A DNA stretch of 54,916 nucleotides from Hyphomicrobiales bacterium (lineage in GTDB: Bacteria; Pseudomonadota; Alphaproteobacteria; Rhizobiales; Rhizobiaceae), in the NCBI GenBank assembly GCA_900472605.1, contig UCJD01000034.1, positions 1 through 54,916 of the forward strand, written 5' to 3'. Shown one piece after another: positions 34,274-43,113 of this stretch. The position numbers were made by a program, and so were the translations under genes. Position 1 is the first letter of the stretch. Each line of letters opens with the position of its first letter. The notes below the pieces were generated by a model. The model saw nothing but the letters and a program-made list of their open reading frames with translations. It searched no databases and was not told where the DNA came from.

Positions 34274-35264
34274 GGCCGGCGCCGCCAACCGGCCGGCGGG
34301 CCTGATATCATCCGCCTTCGCCAAGCGCGCCGAACAATTCGGCCTGATCATCGTCTGGCTCGTGATGATCGCTGCCTTCGGTTACTTGAGGCCGGAGACC
34401 TTTCTCACCTGGGGAAATTTTTCGACGCTGCTCGGCTCCCAGGCCGTCCTCGTCGTGTTGACGCTCGGATTGCTGGTGCCTCTCACCGCAAACGACTTCG
34501 ATCTCTCCATCGCCTATACCATGACACTGTCGTCCATGATCATCGCCGTCCTCAACGTCAATCACGGGATAGGGATCGGCTGGGCCATTCTTGCGGCACT
34601 CGGATCGGGTCTTCTGACCGGCCTGATCAATGGTGTCCTGATCACCTATTTCCGCATCCACTCGCTGATCGTCACGCTCGGCGTCGGCACATTCGTGCAT
34701 GGCGTGACCCTGTGGGTCAGCGATTCCATGACGATCAGCGGGGTCTCGATGAAACTCATCAACGCCGTCATCGTTGAGAGGCTGTTCGGCATTCCGCTCG
34801 AATTCTACTACGCGATCGCGATCGCCCTCATCATCTGGTATGTGCTGGAATACACCGCGGTCGGTCGCAGGATTCTGTTTGTCGGCCGCGGCCGTGAAGT
34901 CGCCCGCCTGTCCGGGATCAACACGGACCGCGTCAGGATCGGATGCCTGATGGCATCGGGTTTTCTGGGTTCGCTTGCCGGCGTGCTCTATACCGGAACC
35001 CAGGGCGCGGCCGATCCGGTCTCCGGCGTCTCCTACCAGCTGCCGGCCTTTGCCGCCGCCTTCCTCGGTTCAACATGCATCGTCCCCGGTCGCTTCAATC
35101 CGTGGGGAACGACGATTGCCGTCTACTTCTTGGTGACCGGGATTACCGGCCTCGTCTTCCTCGGCTTCAGCTCCTTCATTCAGGAAATGTTCTACGGCGG
35201 CGCCCTCGTCATAGCCGTTACGCTCTCACAGCTCGTGCGCGGTCGTCAGGAACAGCAATTCTAA
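34257..35264 (+). CDS. Ribose-type ABC importer permease
   Basis: The 335-residue permease of the RbsC type has about eight helices. LGLLVPLTANDFDLSIAYTM is the conserved region after helix 3, GNFSTLLGSQAVLVVLTLGL precedes it, and GRRILFVGRGREVARLSGIN is the cytoplasmic loop. The chosen ATG overlaps the ATPase by 17 bp, and longer in-frame extensions overlap it much further. The allantoinase gene begins 30 bp after it stops. Confidence 0.92.
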   Translation: MSQKSEAGAANRPAGLISSAFAKRAEQFGLIIVWLVMIAAFGYLRPETFLTWGNFSTLLGSQAVLVVLTLGLLVPLTANDFDLSIAYTMTLSSMIIAVLNVNHGIGIGWAILAALGSGLLTGLINGVLITYFRIHSLIVTLGVGTFVHGVTLWVSDSMTISGVSMKLINAVIVERLFGIPLEFYYAIAIALIIWYVLEYTAVGRRILFVGRGREVARLSGINTDRVRIGCLMASGFLGSLAGVLYTGTQGAADPVSGVSYQLPAFAAAFLGSTCIVPGRFNPWGTTIAVYFLVTGITGLVFLGFSSFIQEMFYGGALVIAVTLSQLVRGRQEQQF

Positions 35265-35294
35265 TTGAAACACGATAAAATTGGAGGCCGCATT

Positions 35295-36212
35295 ATGGCT
35301 TATCAACCCGAACGCAACTTCATCGGCTACGGGGACAATCCGCCCGATCCCAAGTGGCCGGGCAAGGCCCGGCTGGCGCTGAACTTCGTGCTCAATTACG
35401 AGGAAGGCTCGGAGTACAGCATTGGCGACAACGATGGTGTCAGCGATCACGGCCTTATCGAAGTTCAGGGATCGCCAGTGCCCCGCGGAGATCGCGATCT
35501 CGCCGCTGAATCCATGTTCGAATACGGAAGCCGCGTCGGCTTCTGGCGCCTGATGCGGATATTCCGCGAGCGCGACCTGCCCATGACCATCTATGCCTGC
35601 GCGTTGGCGCTTGAACGCAACCCTGCAGCGGCGGAAGCTATCAAGGCGGCAGGCCACGATATGTGCTGCCATGGCTGGCGCTGGATCGAGCACTTCAAAC
35701 TGACGGAAGAGCAGGAACGAGAGCATATCCGCCTTGCCGTCGAAAGCCTCCGCAAAACCCTGGGAGATCGTCCTTTCGGCTGGTACTGCCGTCACGGGCC
35801 GAGCGTGAATACCCGCCGCCTTGTCGTCGAAGAAGGTGGCTTCCTCTATGACAGCGACACCTACAACGACGAATTGCCCTACTACGTGATGGTCGGGGAC
35901 AAGCCGCAACTCGTTGTTCCCTACACGTTGACCAACAACGACCTGAAGTGGGCGACCGGGACTGTCGGGACCGGTGGAGATTTCTACGAGTATCTCAAGG
36001 AGAGCTTTGACTGCCTCTACGAGGAAGGTGCCACCCAGCCGAAGATGATGAACGTCGGCATGCACATGCGCCTGCTCGGCCATCCGGGCCGCGCGGCCGG
36101 ACTGGCGAAATTCCTCGACTATGTGAAGTCGAAGCCGGATGTGTGGATCTGCAAGCGTCTCGACATCGCCCGGCATTGGCTCGACGTCCATCCCTATTCC
36201 GGAGAAGCATGA
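35295..36212 (+). CDS. puuE: PuuE-type allantoinase (polysaccharide deacetylase fold)
   Basis: The 305-residue protein matches the metal-independent allantoinase PuuE. Features include ALNFVLNYEEGSEYSIGDND near the N-terminus, EYGSRVGFWRLMRIF, CCHGWRWIEH and GMHMRLLGHPGRAAGL. It opens the hydantoin ring of allantoin to give allantoate. Length matches the family (about 300-310). The ATG follows TTGGAGG. Together with the importer upstream and ureidoglycolate lyase downstream it forms a ureide-use operon. No allantoicase or allantoate amidohydrolase gene is visible here, so that step must be encoded elsewhere. Confidence 0.93.
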   Translation: MAYQPERNFIGYGDNPPDPKWPGKARLALNFVLNYEEGSEYSIGDNDGVSDHGLIEVQGSPVPRGDRDLAAESMFEYGSRVGFWRLMRIFRERDLPMTIYACALALERNPAAAEAIKAAGHDMCCHGWRWIEHFKLTEEQEREHIRLAVESLRKTLGDRPFGWYCRHGPSVNTRRLVVEEGGFLYDSDTYNDELPYYVMVGDKPQLVVPYTLTNNDLKWATGTVGTGGDFYEYLKESFDCLYEEGATQPKMMNVGMHMRLLGHPGRAAGLAKFLDYVKSKPDVWICKRLDIARHWLDVHPYSGEA

Positions 36213-36688
36213 TGATCGTCGCCCAGCCCATCACCGAAGACGCATTCGCGCCCTTCGGCCAACTCATCCGGCGGCCGGAGCAAGCGGGAAGCTCGTCGGA
36301 TATTGTAGACGAGCTGTCCAATCTTCGCTCCCACGCACGGCCAAAGCTGTCTGTCGTGACGGTCGCTCATGCAGCCATGCCCCTTGCCGCGACGGAGATG
36401 GAACGACACGTCCATTCCTCGCAAGCCTTCATACCGATCGATTGTGATCGCTATCTGATCATCGTGGCACCGCATGCGGATGCAGGTCGGCCTGACCCAT
36501 CCGCAATGCGAGCCTTCGTTGTTCCCGGTGATACCGGGATCAACTACAAGGCAGACACGTGGCATCATCCGATCAGGGCATTGGGACGTGACGCCAGTTT
36601 TGTCGTACTGACTTTCATTGAAGGAGCCAAATCGAAGGATGAACAGTTTGTACCTTTCGATGAGACGATCATGATAGCCTTGGCCTAG
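36209..36688 (+). CDS. allA: Ureidoglycolate lyase
   Basis: The 159-residue protein matches the AllA family: QPITEDAFAPFGQLI at the start, MERHVHSSQAFIPIDCDRYL in the middle and YKADTWHHPIRAL (a possible metal-binding His pair) near the end. It splits ureidoglycolate into glyoxylate and urea, the last step of the allantoate branch. The start overlaps the allantoinase stop (ATGA) and fixes coupling. It is the final gene of the sigma-54-dependent operon. Confidence 0.92.
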   Translation: MMIVAQPITEDAFAPFGQLIRRPEQAGSSSDIVDELSNLRSHARPKLSVVTVAHAAMPLAATEMERHVHSSQAFIPIDCDRYLIIVAPHADAGRPDPSAMRAFVVPGDTGINYKADTWHHPIRALGRDASFVVLTFIEGAKSKDEQFVPFDETIMIALA

Positions 36689-37189
36689 CTGTCGGGTCAC
36701 CAAGCAACATGTGGCACGCGGGGCCTGTGCAAGCGGGATCTGCAAGGAGCTGGCTCATGCGGGAGAGGAGTTGGGACATTGGATGACTTCTCATTCCTAA
36801 CCGCAGCTTGCCAGCGGACTGAATTCGACTATCGGCTCAGATGCTGGAACGTGATGCGACGGCCGTTTGCCGCGCTTCAAGACCGACGAATTTTACAAGC
36901 CTCCATGCCATCAGGCCACCGTAACCAAACTCTTTCCCGAAAATGATTTGTCATTCAAGACATCGCGCAAAAAGCTCCACCGCACAGGCGTCGAGGAGCT
37001 TTTGCCTTCTGGCCACCGTCTCAAGCTCGCCGCACGGAGATGGGGGCGGTTGATGATGGTATCCGTTGTACAGCCATGCACAGATTATCAGGCAGCTACT
37101 TTGCCGGACCTGCCCAGCCCTCCCGCGAAGCGGTCCTGGAGTTTTACAGTACCATCGTCTGACGCTGACGCTCGTGACGACCTCGCGCG
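36689..37189. other. Gene-free junction containing repeat copy C
   Basis: About 500 bases with no recognisable gene. The only structure I can defend is the third copy of the dispersed repeat. The sequence to its right has no identifiable frame until the minus-strand acyltransferase. Confidence 0.5.
36889..36940 (+). repeat. Dispersed 50-bp repeat, copy C (more diverged)
   Basis: It has the same orientation as copies A and B, with one inserted T near the start (AATTTTACAAGC). Its core at 36915-36929 (GCCACCGTAACCAAA) differs at two positions from copies A and B. The right end reads CTCTTTCCCGA. It lies between the ureide operon and the exopolysaccharide cluster, 14.8 kb from copy B. Confidence 0.75.
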
Positions 37190-38406
37190 TCAGTTCAATA
37201 TGCGGGGGCAGGCGGTCGCCTGAGATGCAAGCAGCGTTCCCGGCGACGTTAGCCGGCCTTGATGATCGGAGTCGCGGTGACCATCTACTGCACCAGTGCC
37301 CTTGCGCGTCCGGCCGATCATTCTAGCGGCATGGATGGAAGGTCGTTCAACCAGGAGGTAGAGAAGTGTGGCGGTTACAATACTGGCGGCCGTTGCTATC
37401 ATTACAAAAAATGCATCACTCATGTTTCCTTCCACCAATCGCAATATCGCTACCGAGGCAGGCATATGAACGAGATACAAGGAGTAGGAAATCTTGCCGA
37501 GAAATTGGATTGGCGTCGCCTCAAGCAACCGTGACGAAGACGTGATCCGGAGAATGCAGAAGATGGCGCCCGCTGCAGCCAAGCTCAAGAGCAGATCGCT
37601 GTGTGTCAACGTACCCGCTACCCAAAGGCCGGCGGCAGCGACCGCCACTCCCTTTTCCCGAACAAAGGCAAGGCTTGTCGAGGCAGACTGCCTGGGCCGG
37701 TGCATCCAATGGTATAGCACGCATCCTATGTAGAACGACACCAGATAGTGAGATGTTGCAACAAGCGAGCCAGGTTTCGTCTCACCACTGAAGACCGGAT
37801 TGGGCAAGCCCATCATGACCAACGCAACGGCAGACAAACCGTAAATGCCCGTCATCAAAATGATGTTGAAGCCAACGGAATATATCCTGAGAAAATACAT
37901 GAGAATTGGGATCAAGAGCCCCATTCGAAATTCGTAGACCAGGCTCCACATCGGTGGAGCGAGATCGGTATCTGCGCTGTTAACGCCAACAAGCAGTGCA
38001 TGTCTCACCAGAATGTTGAAATCGAGCGGCGATACCCAAATGTCGTTGAACGCGCCGCCAAGCGACCCGTTGGGAACGTTCGGGGTCCGGAGCCTAAGGA
38101 TCGACGCCACAGCGATGACAATGACGACGCACGGCAACAGCCGGGCTATTCGGCTGAGCTGAAACCGCCAGTAGGAACAATTGGTTCCTTTTGTAAATCG
38201 TATTCCCAGAGCAAAGCCGCTGAGCACAAAAAAGAAAATTACCGAGACATGCCCCAAAGTCAGGAATGCCTTGAGAACGTCAGTTCGAGTGGCGGTAGAT
38301 CCGGATGACGATAGGCTCGCAACAGGGAGTGGCAAAGCACCACGGCCAAGGCGGCCAATCCTCGGGCGCCATCAAGGGCGTGGTATCTCGGGGCTCCCGG
38401 AACCAT
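37190..38406 (-). pseudogene. Acyltransferase-3 family membrane protein, frameshifted near the 5' end
   Basis: The likely start (ATG at 38404-38406) gives ALDGARGLAALAVVLCHSLL, the classic first block of OafA/ExoZ-type acyltransferases including the catalytic His. This frame then runs into a stop. From about 38335 the neighbouring frame continues with HVSVIFFFVLSGFALGIRF, then nine further helices and the family's C-terminal LLYLLVERPSI. The gene therefore needs one frameshift near 38320-38345 to make a full protein of about 370 residues. Family members acetylate or succinylate exopolysaccharides. The last about 45 residues of the open frame look like read-through. Confidence 0.75.
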
Positions 38407-38696
38407 AACTTGAACCTTGGCTTCGGAGAAAATCTTCCGCCGAATCGCGATCACTGCACGGCAGTTCGCGTATGAGGGGTGTGTATTCTTGGGGATGCAG
38501 CCCCTTGGATATCGGGCGCGTCCCGTATCAAGGAGCGTAGCGCGATGCAGTTTGCGCCGCAACGCAGTAATTATTAATCATTAAATACGATATTTTTTTA
38601 ATGCGTAATGTCAACAAAATAATATCGCGTATTACTTCAGTGGTTATATTGAGAAATACTTATTTGTCGTAAAAATGCTACCTTTTGGTGCAGATC

Positions 38697-38707
38697 GTGC
38701 AGTGCAC
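38697..38707. promoter_or_regulatory. Dyad GTGC-AGT-GCAC (exopolysaccharide cluster motif)
   Basis: A perfect 4+4 dyad with 3-nt spacer is followed by TATATATAG. It belongs to the same motif family as sites near 38830, 46155, 51790 and 53430. The preceding GTGCAGATC recalls a LuxR-type box but does not form a full one. Confidence 0.4.
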
Positions 38708-38823
38708 TATATATAGTTCGTGGCGACGTCTCTCTACCGCGCCGCTTATCTATTGCCTGTGACGCACTCTACCGTTCATTCTTGGGACGGGCGCCGATCA
38801 TTATTTGCTAAAAATCCTCAGGT

Positions 38824-38848
38824 GATATTGTGCATCGCACAAAATATC
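38824..38848. promoter_or_regulatory. Extended dyad upstream of the flippase gene
   Basis: GATATTGTGC, ATC, then GCACAAAATATC forms a near-perfect palindrome with one extra A in the right arm. It lies about 115 bp before the flippase start and is the longest member of the motif family in this cluster. Confidence 0.5.
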
Positions 38849-38963
38849 GTTGCAATTGCTTATCAAAGAAGAATAGCATCTGCCTGAGTTACAGAACTAC
38901 TTTATTGGACCTTGTGGCTGATGGGCGCCGGCTTTCGAAGCAAGAATAACGAGGGCCGTGTGT

Positions 38964-40376
38964 ATGCTCGCATTTAAAGCCATCAGAGGCGCTGGATGGC
39001 TCGTCCTGTCACGCTTCGTCAGCCGGATAATCGATTTCTTCACGCTTCTGGTATTGGCCCGTCTTTTGGCGCCGTCGGATTTTGGTGTGGCGGCGCTGGC
39101 AACGTCATTGGTGGTCGTGGTCGATACGATCCTTGAGGTGCCGGTCACTCAAGCGCTCGTTCGATTGAGATCGATTGACAAAAGCCATCTGGATACTGGT
39201 TTCACCCTGGGTTGCTTGCGAAGTCTTGTCGTGGCAGCCGTTGTTTTTGCGATTGCCTTGCCTTTCTCGCTTATCAACGACGACAGGGTCCTCCTTCACC
39301 TTGTATCAGTGCTGGCCATCGGGCCAATCGCCAAGGGTTACAGCAGCCCGGCCATGGTTCATTTCGCTAGGGAAATGCGGTTTCGGCCCACCTTCCTCTT
39401 GGAAGTGTCTGGAAAAATCGGGGCGTGCATCGTTGTCGCCTTGGTCGTCATTGCCGGGGGGACTTACTGGGCCATCGTTTCCAATTTCGCCACAGCCTCC
39501 GTTATTTCAACGGTTCTTTCTTATGTGGTTGCTCCCTATCGCCCGAGATTTTCGCTCGCGCGGCTGGCTGATTTCGTCGGGTTCATCGGCTGGTTTAGTG
39601 CCGCACAGCTGGTTTCGGCGTTGAACTGGCAATCCGATCGGTTCCTGATCGGTGGCTTCGGCGATAAGACATCGCTGGGGCGCTATGCTGTCGCCAGCGA
39701 CGTCTCGGTCATTCCTACACAGAGCATTATTGGCCCCGCCATGCAGCCGGTCATGGCCGCGTTCTCGCAGGTTGCTCAAGATCCGGAACGAATGAAACTG
39801 GCGTTTCTCAAAGCCGTTCGTTTCGCGATGCTTATCTCGGTCCCCGCTTGCCTTGGCATTTCGCTGACCGCGGATCTGGTCACCGATATCCTGCTGGGAC
39901 CACAATGGAAGGATGCGGCGCCACTTCTGAGCGTTCTGGCTCTTTCCATAGCACCAGTCCCATACTTCCAGACCCTCTACTCCGCAAGCTTGGCGCTCGA
40001 CCGCCCCATTGTTATATTCAGATTGAATGTCACGGACCTATGCTTGAGGATTGCACTGCTTTCCACCGGTTTCTATCTCGGATCCGTTTATGGCGTCAGC
40101 ATCGCCAGAGTGGTTGTTTCCTTGATCTTGTTTTCCTTTTACTTGATCTATGCAAAACGCCTTCTGTCGTTGGGAATCACCGACCAACTCAAGAACATCT
40201 GGAAGGTACTGGTCGCCGGCATGGTCATGGTCGCATGCGTCTTGCTGCTTCGTTCGCAACTAACGGGCGTGATGGCACGGTATGAAGTCGTGGAGATGGG
40301 GCTCGTTGCCGCGACGGGAGCGGTGGTCTATGGCCTGACGTTGGTTGTACTTGGAGAAAAATTGAAAATATGGTGA
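38964..40376 (+). CDS. Polysaccharide flippase, Wzx/WzxC-like
   Basis: The 470-residue integral membrane protein has about 12-14 helices and matches the polysaccharide exporter group of the MOP superfamily. GWLVLSRFVSRIIDFFTLLV and LARLLAPSDFGVAALAT open it, and QSDRFLIGGFGDKTSLGRYA is the mid-protein block. It would flip lipid-linked repeat units across the inner membrane for polymerisation by the Wzy-like protein downstream. The ATG lies about 9 nt after GAGGGCC; a GTG two codons earlier is too close to that site. Confidence 0.9.
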   Translation: MLAFKAIRGAGWLVLSRFVSRIIDFFTLLVLARLLAPSDFGVAALATSLVVVVDTILEVPVTQALVRLRSIDKSHLDTGFTLGCLRSLVVAAVVFAIALPFSLINDDRVLLHLVSVLAIGPIAKGYSSPAMVHFAREMRFRPTFLLEVSGKIGACIVVALVVIAGGTYWAIVSNFATASVISTVLSYVVAPYRPRFSLARLADFVGFIGWFSAAQLVSALNWQSDRFLIGGFGDKTSLGRYAVASDVSVIPTQSIIGPAMQPVMAAFSQVAQDPERMKLAFLKAVRFAMLISVPACLGISLTADLVTDILLGPQWKDAAPLLSVLALSIAPVPYFQTLYSASLALDRPIVIFRLNVTDLCLRIALLSTGFYLGSVYGVSIARVVVSLILFSFYLIYAKRLLSLGITDQLKNIWKVLVAGMVMVACVLLLRSQLTGVMARYEVVEMGLVAATGAVVYGLTLVVLGEKLKIW

Positions 40377-40402
40377 CGGTTGCCACGCAGATGCTGCCTA
40401 AT

Positions 40403-41401
40403 TCATGTTGTCATGACCGCTCGCAGAAGGCCGCCGATTGTCCGCTTCCCTATGTCGAACCGATAGGCGACGCTTCGTCGGGCGCGTGCGTTGGGCAACA
40501 TGGCGGTGAGCAACACAAAAAAGCTGATTTCCGTCTTGAACTTTAGTGGGTAGGGTCCCTGCCATAGTACCTTGATGAGTTCGAGCACTGCGTTCAAGGA
40601 AGCGCGCCGCCCTTCGGATATTGCCACGAAAAACGAACGTTCAAGATAGAAAAAGGTCTTGTTCGCCTGTACGAGTTCACGTCGGAACTCGGATCGGTCC
40701 AGGATCCGGTGCAAGTGATCCATTCGATCCACGAATCGGTCGATTTCCTTGCGCAGCAGCTTGGAATCGGGAAGCCGGCCAAGTCCTGAATCGTTTCTGC
40801 CGTGTACCCTGTAGCGACCCAAAGGTTCGGCGAGGCTTACGACATCACCAAAGAATGGCGCCGCAAAAAGTATGACGCCATCCACCGAATTCTCATAGTT
40901 AACCTCGGTAAGAAGGTCACAAAGATCGCGTCGGAATACGTTGCCAGATGTTGGTGGCGACATGTAGACGCCTGTGCACAGGACGCTGTCGATCAAGCGC
41001 CTATCACGAAAAGCTTTGAGCTTTGGCGTCGGCCCACTGATCACATCACCATCTTGGTTGATCCTGATAAGCGGAAACTGCAATTTCGCCACACCTCTAT
41101 CAAGGTGCGCCATGATCGCTTCAATGCTGCCAGGCAAAAGCTCGTCATCCGCGTCAAGAAAAAGAACGAAGGCTGCGCTTGTTTGGGTTAGGCCGAACAA
41201 GCACGCGGATCTCTGGCCACTATTTTCAATGCGGAATGCATTGACGCCCTCGGCATTGATCACGGCCCAAGATGCGTCGGTAGAGCCATCGTCGACAACA
41301 ACAAGCTCGCAGTCATCGCGTAGTTGCGTCACGACACTTCGAATTGCATTGGCAACAAAAAGCTCATAATTCCAGCATGTTATGACCACCGCAAGTTTCA
41401 T
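40403..41401 (-). CDS. Family 2 glycosyltransferase
   Basis: The 332-residue GT-A enzyme has LAVVITCWNYELFVANAIRS and VVVDDGSTDASW at the start (nucleotide-sugar site) and FLDADDELLPG (the metal-binding DxD-type segment). It is paralogous to the GT2 gene at 50.7 kb: both have an NYEL opening, a PPTSGN motif and a YRVHGRN/YRIHNSN motif in the second half. It probably adds one sugar to the exopolysaccharide repeat. Starts up to 11 codons earlier are possible. It is convergent with the flippase gene. Confidence 0.88.
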   Translation of the reverse strand: MKLAVVITCWNYELFVANAIRSVVTQLRDDCELVVVDDGSTDASWAVINAEGVNAFRIENSGQRSACLFGLTQTSAAFVLFLDADDELLPGSIEAIMAHLDRGVAKLQFPLIRINQDGDVISGPTPKLKAFRDRRLIDSVLCTGVYMSPPTSGNVFRRDLCDLLTEVNYENSVDGVILFAAPFFGDVVSLAEPLGRYRVHGRNDSGLGRLPDSKLLRKEIDRFVDRMDHLHRILDRSEFRRELVQANKTFFYLERSFFVAISEGRRASLNAVLELIKVLWQGPYPLKFKTEISFFVLLTAMLPNARARRSVAYRFDIGKRTIGGLLRAVMTT

Positions 41402-41459
41402 TGTTCCATCGGTTTTCATCGGACTAAGGTGCATTGAATGCCTGTAGAACTGCCCAGCG

Positions 41460-43106
41460 CTAGGAATTGTTTGCGCAGATCACCGTACCGATGATCTTCG
41501 CGCGCGTGCGCCGCAGCTGCTGTACTGCCGCGTTGACTTCGCCAATCGAAGTGTTGCCCAATTGAGCAACGACGATCACCGCGTCGGCGTAGGTCGCGAG
41601 TGCAAGCGCATCCTTCGATTTATCGATCGGCGGAAGATCAAGTATCACGTCGCCTCTGTCTCGCGCCGCGCCCAGGACTTTCGAAACTCGCGGGTGGCGA
41701 AAATCGGCCAGCAGATTGGCGTTGGCGTTTGTCGAGCGTATCGGCAGCACAGCCACGCCATCACTGTTCTGAAACGAAAACGGGCCCGGTTGCAGATCTG
41801 ACAACGCGATATCAGCCAGAGAGTGCGATGGTAAACGGCCATTCTCGTCACCCAGGTAATTAAACCACTCTGCCGACAGAAAGAGCGTGACATCGCGGCT
41901 GCCTGCCTTGATCAGGCGTGAAAGGCCCATGCTGAGGACAGAGGTGAGTTCGCCTCCACTCCATCCGACAAGGGCTATCACGAGGCTTCGTTCGTTACGC
42001 AGCGTTGCACACGCGATTTCAATGGATGTTCGAAGATCCCTGATCGAGGCGGCGCAGTCCGGCGACAATTCCCGAGATAGCCCTGCCTGCATCCTATTCG
42101 TATCGATGAAGGAACCCAGGCAAGGGAGGCCTGTCTCTCTCGCTAACTCCTCCGCGCTTGCAACCTTCCTGTCCCTGACGAAATTCAAAGCCATCAGGCT
42201 CGACCCCGCCAGAAAACCCAGGATGCCGCCCAGGATCGTTATGAGGGTCGCACGCGGGCCAGATGGTGCCAACGGTGGCAAGGCTGCGCCAATGACACGG
42301 GCATCGGCGTCAGGCGTGGGTATCGCGGGCAATTCGCCGAGCTTCATTGCGTCCGACGCAGCGGTGACTTGCGCCGCAAGCGCCTCAAGCCGGCCTTGAA
42401 GCGCTTCGCTTCGCGCACGCACCGTTTCGGCCTTAAAGGAAACCGCCTGCATAATGTAGCCTGATACAGCGGCGTTTGCGACACGCGCGGGCACGGAAGG
42501 GTCCATTGACGTGTATTGTATCTCGATGACATAGGATTGACCGACACGGCGGACGGACAGATGCTTGCTGAAATTGCCGAAAGCGGCTCGACGCGCGTTT
42601 TCCTCGGCTGTTACCGTAGCTGTCGATGCCGCGTTTTCTCCTTGCGGTGTTGACGGTCCCGTCAGTCCCGCCGCTTGCTTCACCCATGCAACGGCGGAAC
42701 CGATCATCGATGGCGGCTGTGGGCCGAGTTCGGGGCTGGCTTCAAGATTGAGTCTTTCAAAAACCTCCGAAAGAAGTCGCTCCGAACTTATGATCTGCAG
42801 TTCGCTATCTGCCCGATTAAGATCAAGGTTTTGCTGCGGTCCAGCGTCCTGGCCGGGGATAGCTGTCTGGCGAGGCTCCAAGAGAAGCGTAGCGGTCGAT
42901 ACATAGGTCCGGGGAAGAGAGTGAGCATAAAGACCAGCCAGGATTAAACCCGCGATCGTACATGCAATGAGGCGATTTTTGTGTATCCACACCAGCGTGC
43001 TGAGTTCACGCACCAGTGCCGCGGGCCCATCGTTCATTTGTTCACCGCCATCGTAATGCCAAAACCGCGATGTCGGTTCAGTCGGGGACAGCTTATTAAA
43101 CATCAT
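41460..43106 (-). CDS. Polysaccharide co-polymerase / BY-kinase-like protein lacking a P-loop
   Basis: The 548-residue protein has an N-terminal Wzz-like domain between two helices (LIACTIAGLILAGLYAHSLP at about 45-65; LITILGGILGFLAGSSLMAL near 310) and a C-terminal cytoplasmic ATPase-like domain. The domain keeps a Walker B-like DVILDLPPIDKSKDAL. The Walker A position reads VGWSGGELTSVLS, without Gly-Lys-Ser/Thr, and no Tyr-rich tail is present. It probably controls chain length but cannot be an active tyrosine kinase. The start was placed just after the upstream glycosyltransferase stop. Confidence 0.85.
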   Translation of the reverse strand: MMFNKLSPTEPTSRFWHYDGGEQMNDGPAALVRELSTLVWIHKNRLIACTIAGLILAGLYAHSLPRTYVSTATLLLEPRQTAIPGQDAGPQQNLDLNRADSELQIISSERLLSEVFERLNLEASPELGPQPPSMIGSAVAWVKQAAGLTGPSTPQGENAASTATVTAEENARRAAFGNFSKHLSVRRVGQSYVIEIQYTSMDPSVPARVANAAVSGYIMQAVSFKAETVRARSEALQGRLEALAAQVTAASDAMKLGELPAIPTPDADARVIGAALPPLAPSGPRATLITILGGILGFLAGSSLMALNFVRDRKVASAEELARETGLPCLGSFIDTNRMQAGLSRELSPDCAASIRDLRTSIEIACATLRNERSLVIALVGWSGGELTSVLSMGLSRLIKAGSRDVTLFLSAEWFNYLGDENGRLPSHSLADIALSDLQPGPFSFQNSDGVAVLPIRSTNANANLLADFRHPRVSKVLGAARDRGDVILDLPPIDKSKDALALATYADAVIVVAQLGNTSIGEVNAAVQQLRRTRAKIIGTVICANNS

Positions 43107-43113
43107 ATCTGCC

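Larger units (their letters stand above)
38407..38963. promoter_or_regulatory. AT-rich divergent regulatory region
   Basis: The 550-bp gap between the acyltransferase and the flippase is strikingly AT-rich around 38575-38690 compared with all neighbouring genes. It holds two related dyads (listed separately). Promoters for both divergent genes must lie here. No gene or RNA is recognised. Confidence 0.55.

Noticed and set aside
32684..35264. Sugar importer for ribose or autoinducer-2
   Set aside because: The fold class is ribose-type, but the operon ends with allantoinase and ureidoglycolate lyase behind a sigma-54 promoter, so a ureide is the better guess.
35226..36191. 321-codon minus-strand open frame
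   Set aside because: Antisense to the allantoinase gene, which has clear family motifs and a good start.
38685..38710. LuxR/TraR-type box (GTGCAGATC followed by GTGCA)
   Set aside because: The right half-site is shifted and does not give an 18-bp symmetrical box, and no luxR/luxI gene is present. The shorter dyad fits better.
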